Notes under the pieces: model-generated
The model's database searches: none
Told to the model about the DNA's origin: nothing
Seen by the model: only the letters and a program-made list of their open reading frames with translations
Shown: positions 5,543 to 6,416 of the stretch, one piece after another
Layout of the letters: each line of letters opens with the position of its first letter
Position numbering within the stretch: the first letter of the stretch is position 1
NCBI GenBank assembly: GCA_903873565.1
Contig: CAIQOY010000156.1
Span: 1-6,416, forward strand
Direction: 5' to 3'
From: an uncultured Actinomycetes bacterium
Lineage (GTDB): Bacteria > Actinomycetota > Thermoleophilia > Gaiellales > F1-60-MAGs149
Length of the DNA stretch: 6,416 nucleotides
Translations under genes and position numbers: made by a program

Positions 5543-6416
5543 TCGCGGTCGTGCTGGTCGGCGGGGAGGGCACCCGCCTGCGACCCCTGACGCTCGACGA
5601 GCCCAAGCCCGTGCTGCCGATCGGCGGCGTGCCCTTCGCGTCGCTCCTGCTCGACCGCCTCGCCGCGGCCGGCGTGACGCGGGTGATCCTGTCCTGCGGC
5701 TACCTGCCCGAGCGGCTGGCCGCCGGGATCGGCGAGCCGCCGCCCGGAGTGGAGGTCGAGGTGGTGGTCGAGGCCGAGCCGCTCGGCACCGCGGGCGCGA
5801 TCGCCTACGCGGCGCGCGGCCGCGTCGACGGGCCGTACCTGGCGCTCAACGGCGACGTCCTCGGCGACGCCGACCTCGGCGCCCTGGTCGCCGCGCACCG
5901 CGAGACGGGCGCGCGCGCGACGATCCTCCTGACCCCGGTCGACGACCCGACCCGCTACGGCGTGGTCGTGACCGACCCGGACGGCGCGGTCGAGCGCTTC
6001 GTCGAGAAGCCGCCCAGCGCCGACGGCCTTGGCCCGGCGCCGTGGTGGGTCAACGCCGGCGCCTACGTGCTGGACCCCGACGTCCTCGCGGACGTCCCCG
6101 CCGACCGCATGACCTCGATCGAGCGCGAGATCTTCCCCGACCTCGTCGGGCGCGGCCTGCGCGCGCACCGCTCCGACGGGTACTGGCGCGACATCGGCAC
6201 GCTCGAGAGCTTCCTCGCCGCGAACGCCGACGCCGTCGGCGGGCGCGTGCACACGCGCCTCGGCGGCGCGGACGGGGCGATCCTCGTCGACCCCGCGGCC
6301 GACGTCGACGCCGCCGCGCGGCTGGTCGGCCCGGTGCGGGTCTGCGCGGGCGCGCGCATCGGCGCCGGAGCCGAGGTCGGCCCCGACGCGGTGGTCGGCC
6401 CCGGCGCGTCCGTGGC
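5539..6416 (+). CDS. Sugar-1-phosphate nucleotidyltransferase, GDP-mannose pyrophosphorylase-like (3' truncated by window)
   Basis: The enzyme joins a hexose-1-phosphate to an NTP to give an NDP-sugar plus pyrophosphate in the cytoplasm. The first 292 residues are present. The N-terminal catalytic domain shows GGEGTRLRPLT (8-18), the lysine-bearing EPKPVLPI (21-28), EPLGTAGAI (80-88), LNGD (103-106), FVEKP (154-158), VNAGAYVL (171-178) and YWRDIGT (215-221). From about residue 249, hexapeptide-like turns (VDPAADV, IGAGAEVGPDAVVGPGASV) begin a left-handed beta-helix, which continues past the edge. This architecture fits mannose-1-phosphate guanylyltransferase. Glucose-1-phosphate uridylyl- or thymidylyltransferase-like activity cannot be excluded by sequence alone. 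The GTG start at 5539 overlaps the ugd stop as GTGA. The only Shine-Dalgarno-like bases are too close to it, so coupled translation is likely. In context it supplies a second activated sugar to the same pathway as ugd. Confidence 0.88.
   Translation, partial: MIAVVLVGGEGTRLRPLTLDEPKPVLPIGGVPFASLLLDRLAAAGVTRVILSCGYLPERLAAGIGEPPPGVEVEVVVEAEPLGTAGAIAYAARGRVDGPYLALNGDVLGDADLGALVAAHRETGARATILLTPVDDPTRYGVVVTDPDGAVERFVEKPPSADGLGPAPWWVNAGAYVLDPDVLADVPADRMTSIEREIFPDLVGRGLRAHRSDGYWRDIGTLESFLAANADAVGGRVHTRLGGADGAILVDPAADVDAAARLVGPVRVCAGARIGAGAEVGPDAVVGPGASV

Noticed and set aside
4133..6252. Long minus-strand open frames opposite ugd and the nucleotidyltransferase (4133-5179 and 5041-6252)
   Set aside because: They have repetitive Arg/Ala/Val/Asp composition without motifs and lie opposite two well-supported enzymes.

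Overview
The window is one stretch of very GC-rich bacterial chromosome. Codons almost always end in G or C, GTG starts are common, and co-directional genes overlap by 4 bp. Gene content and codon style point to an actinomycete, possibly the Thermoleophilia (Solirubrobacterales and relatives). That placement is inferred from style, not from a search. I see no insertion sequence, prophage, CRISPR array, tRNA or rRNA. All five main genes share one codon style, so there is no sign of recent transfer.

Left part (1-1999). The last 11 codons of an unidentified gene run by a GTGA start/stop overlap into der, which encodes the two-domain ribosome-assembly GTPase. Der converges tail-to-tail on a minus-strand histidine phosphatase gene. 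Their TAG stops share the palindrome CTAG at 1418-1421, so there is no spacer and no terminator between them.

Middle (2000-2144). This is the only real intergenic gap. It separates the divergent phosphatase and LCP genes. It holds a TATAGT -10-like box, a GGTGCC/GGCACC dyad, three copies of CCGGCAC, a small hairpin, and a ribosome-binding site that favours the ATG at 2145 as the LCP start.

Right part (2145-6416). Three plus-strand genes overlap by GTGA: a LytR-CpsA-Psr (LCP) membrane protein, UDP-glucose 6-dehydrogenase, and a GDP-mannose-pyrophosphorylase-like sugar nucleotidyltransferase cut by the window end. This reads as one operon that supplies activated sugars (UDP-glucuronate and an NDP-hexose) and carries the membrane enzyme family that attaches glycopolymers to the cell wall. 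The inferred role is in a surface glycopolymer.

The points most worth a second look are: a perfect 12-bp inverted repeat in the last codons of the dehydrogenase gene, which contains one of only two GAT Asp codons in that gene; a C-terminal domain of about 140 residues on the LCP protein beyond the usual LCP and LytR_C domains; and off-consensus G4 motifs in both GTPase domains of Der. I found no clearly new defence, mobile or RNA system here.
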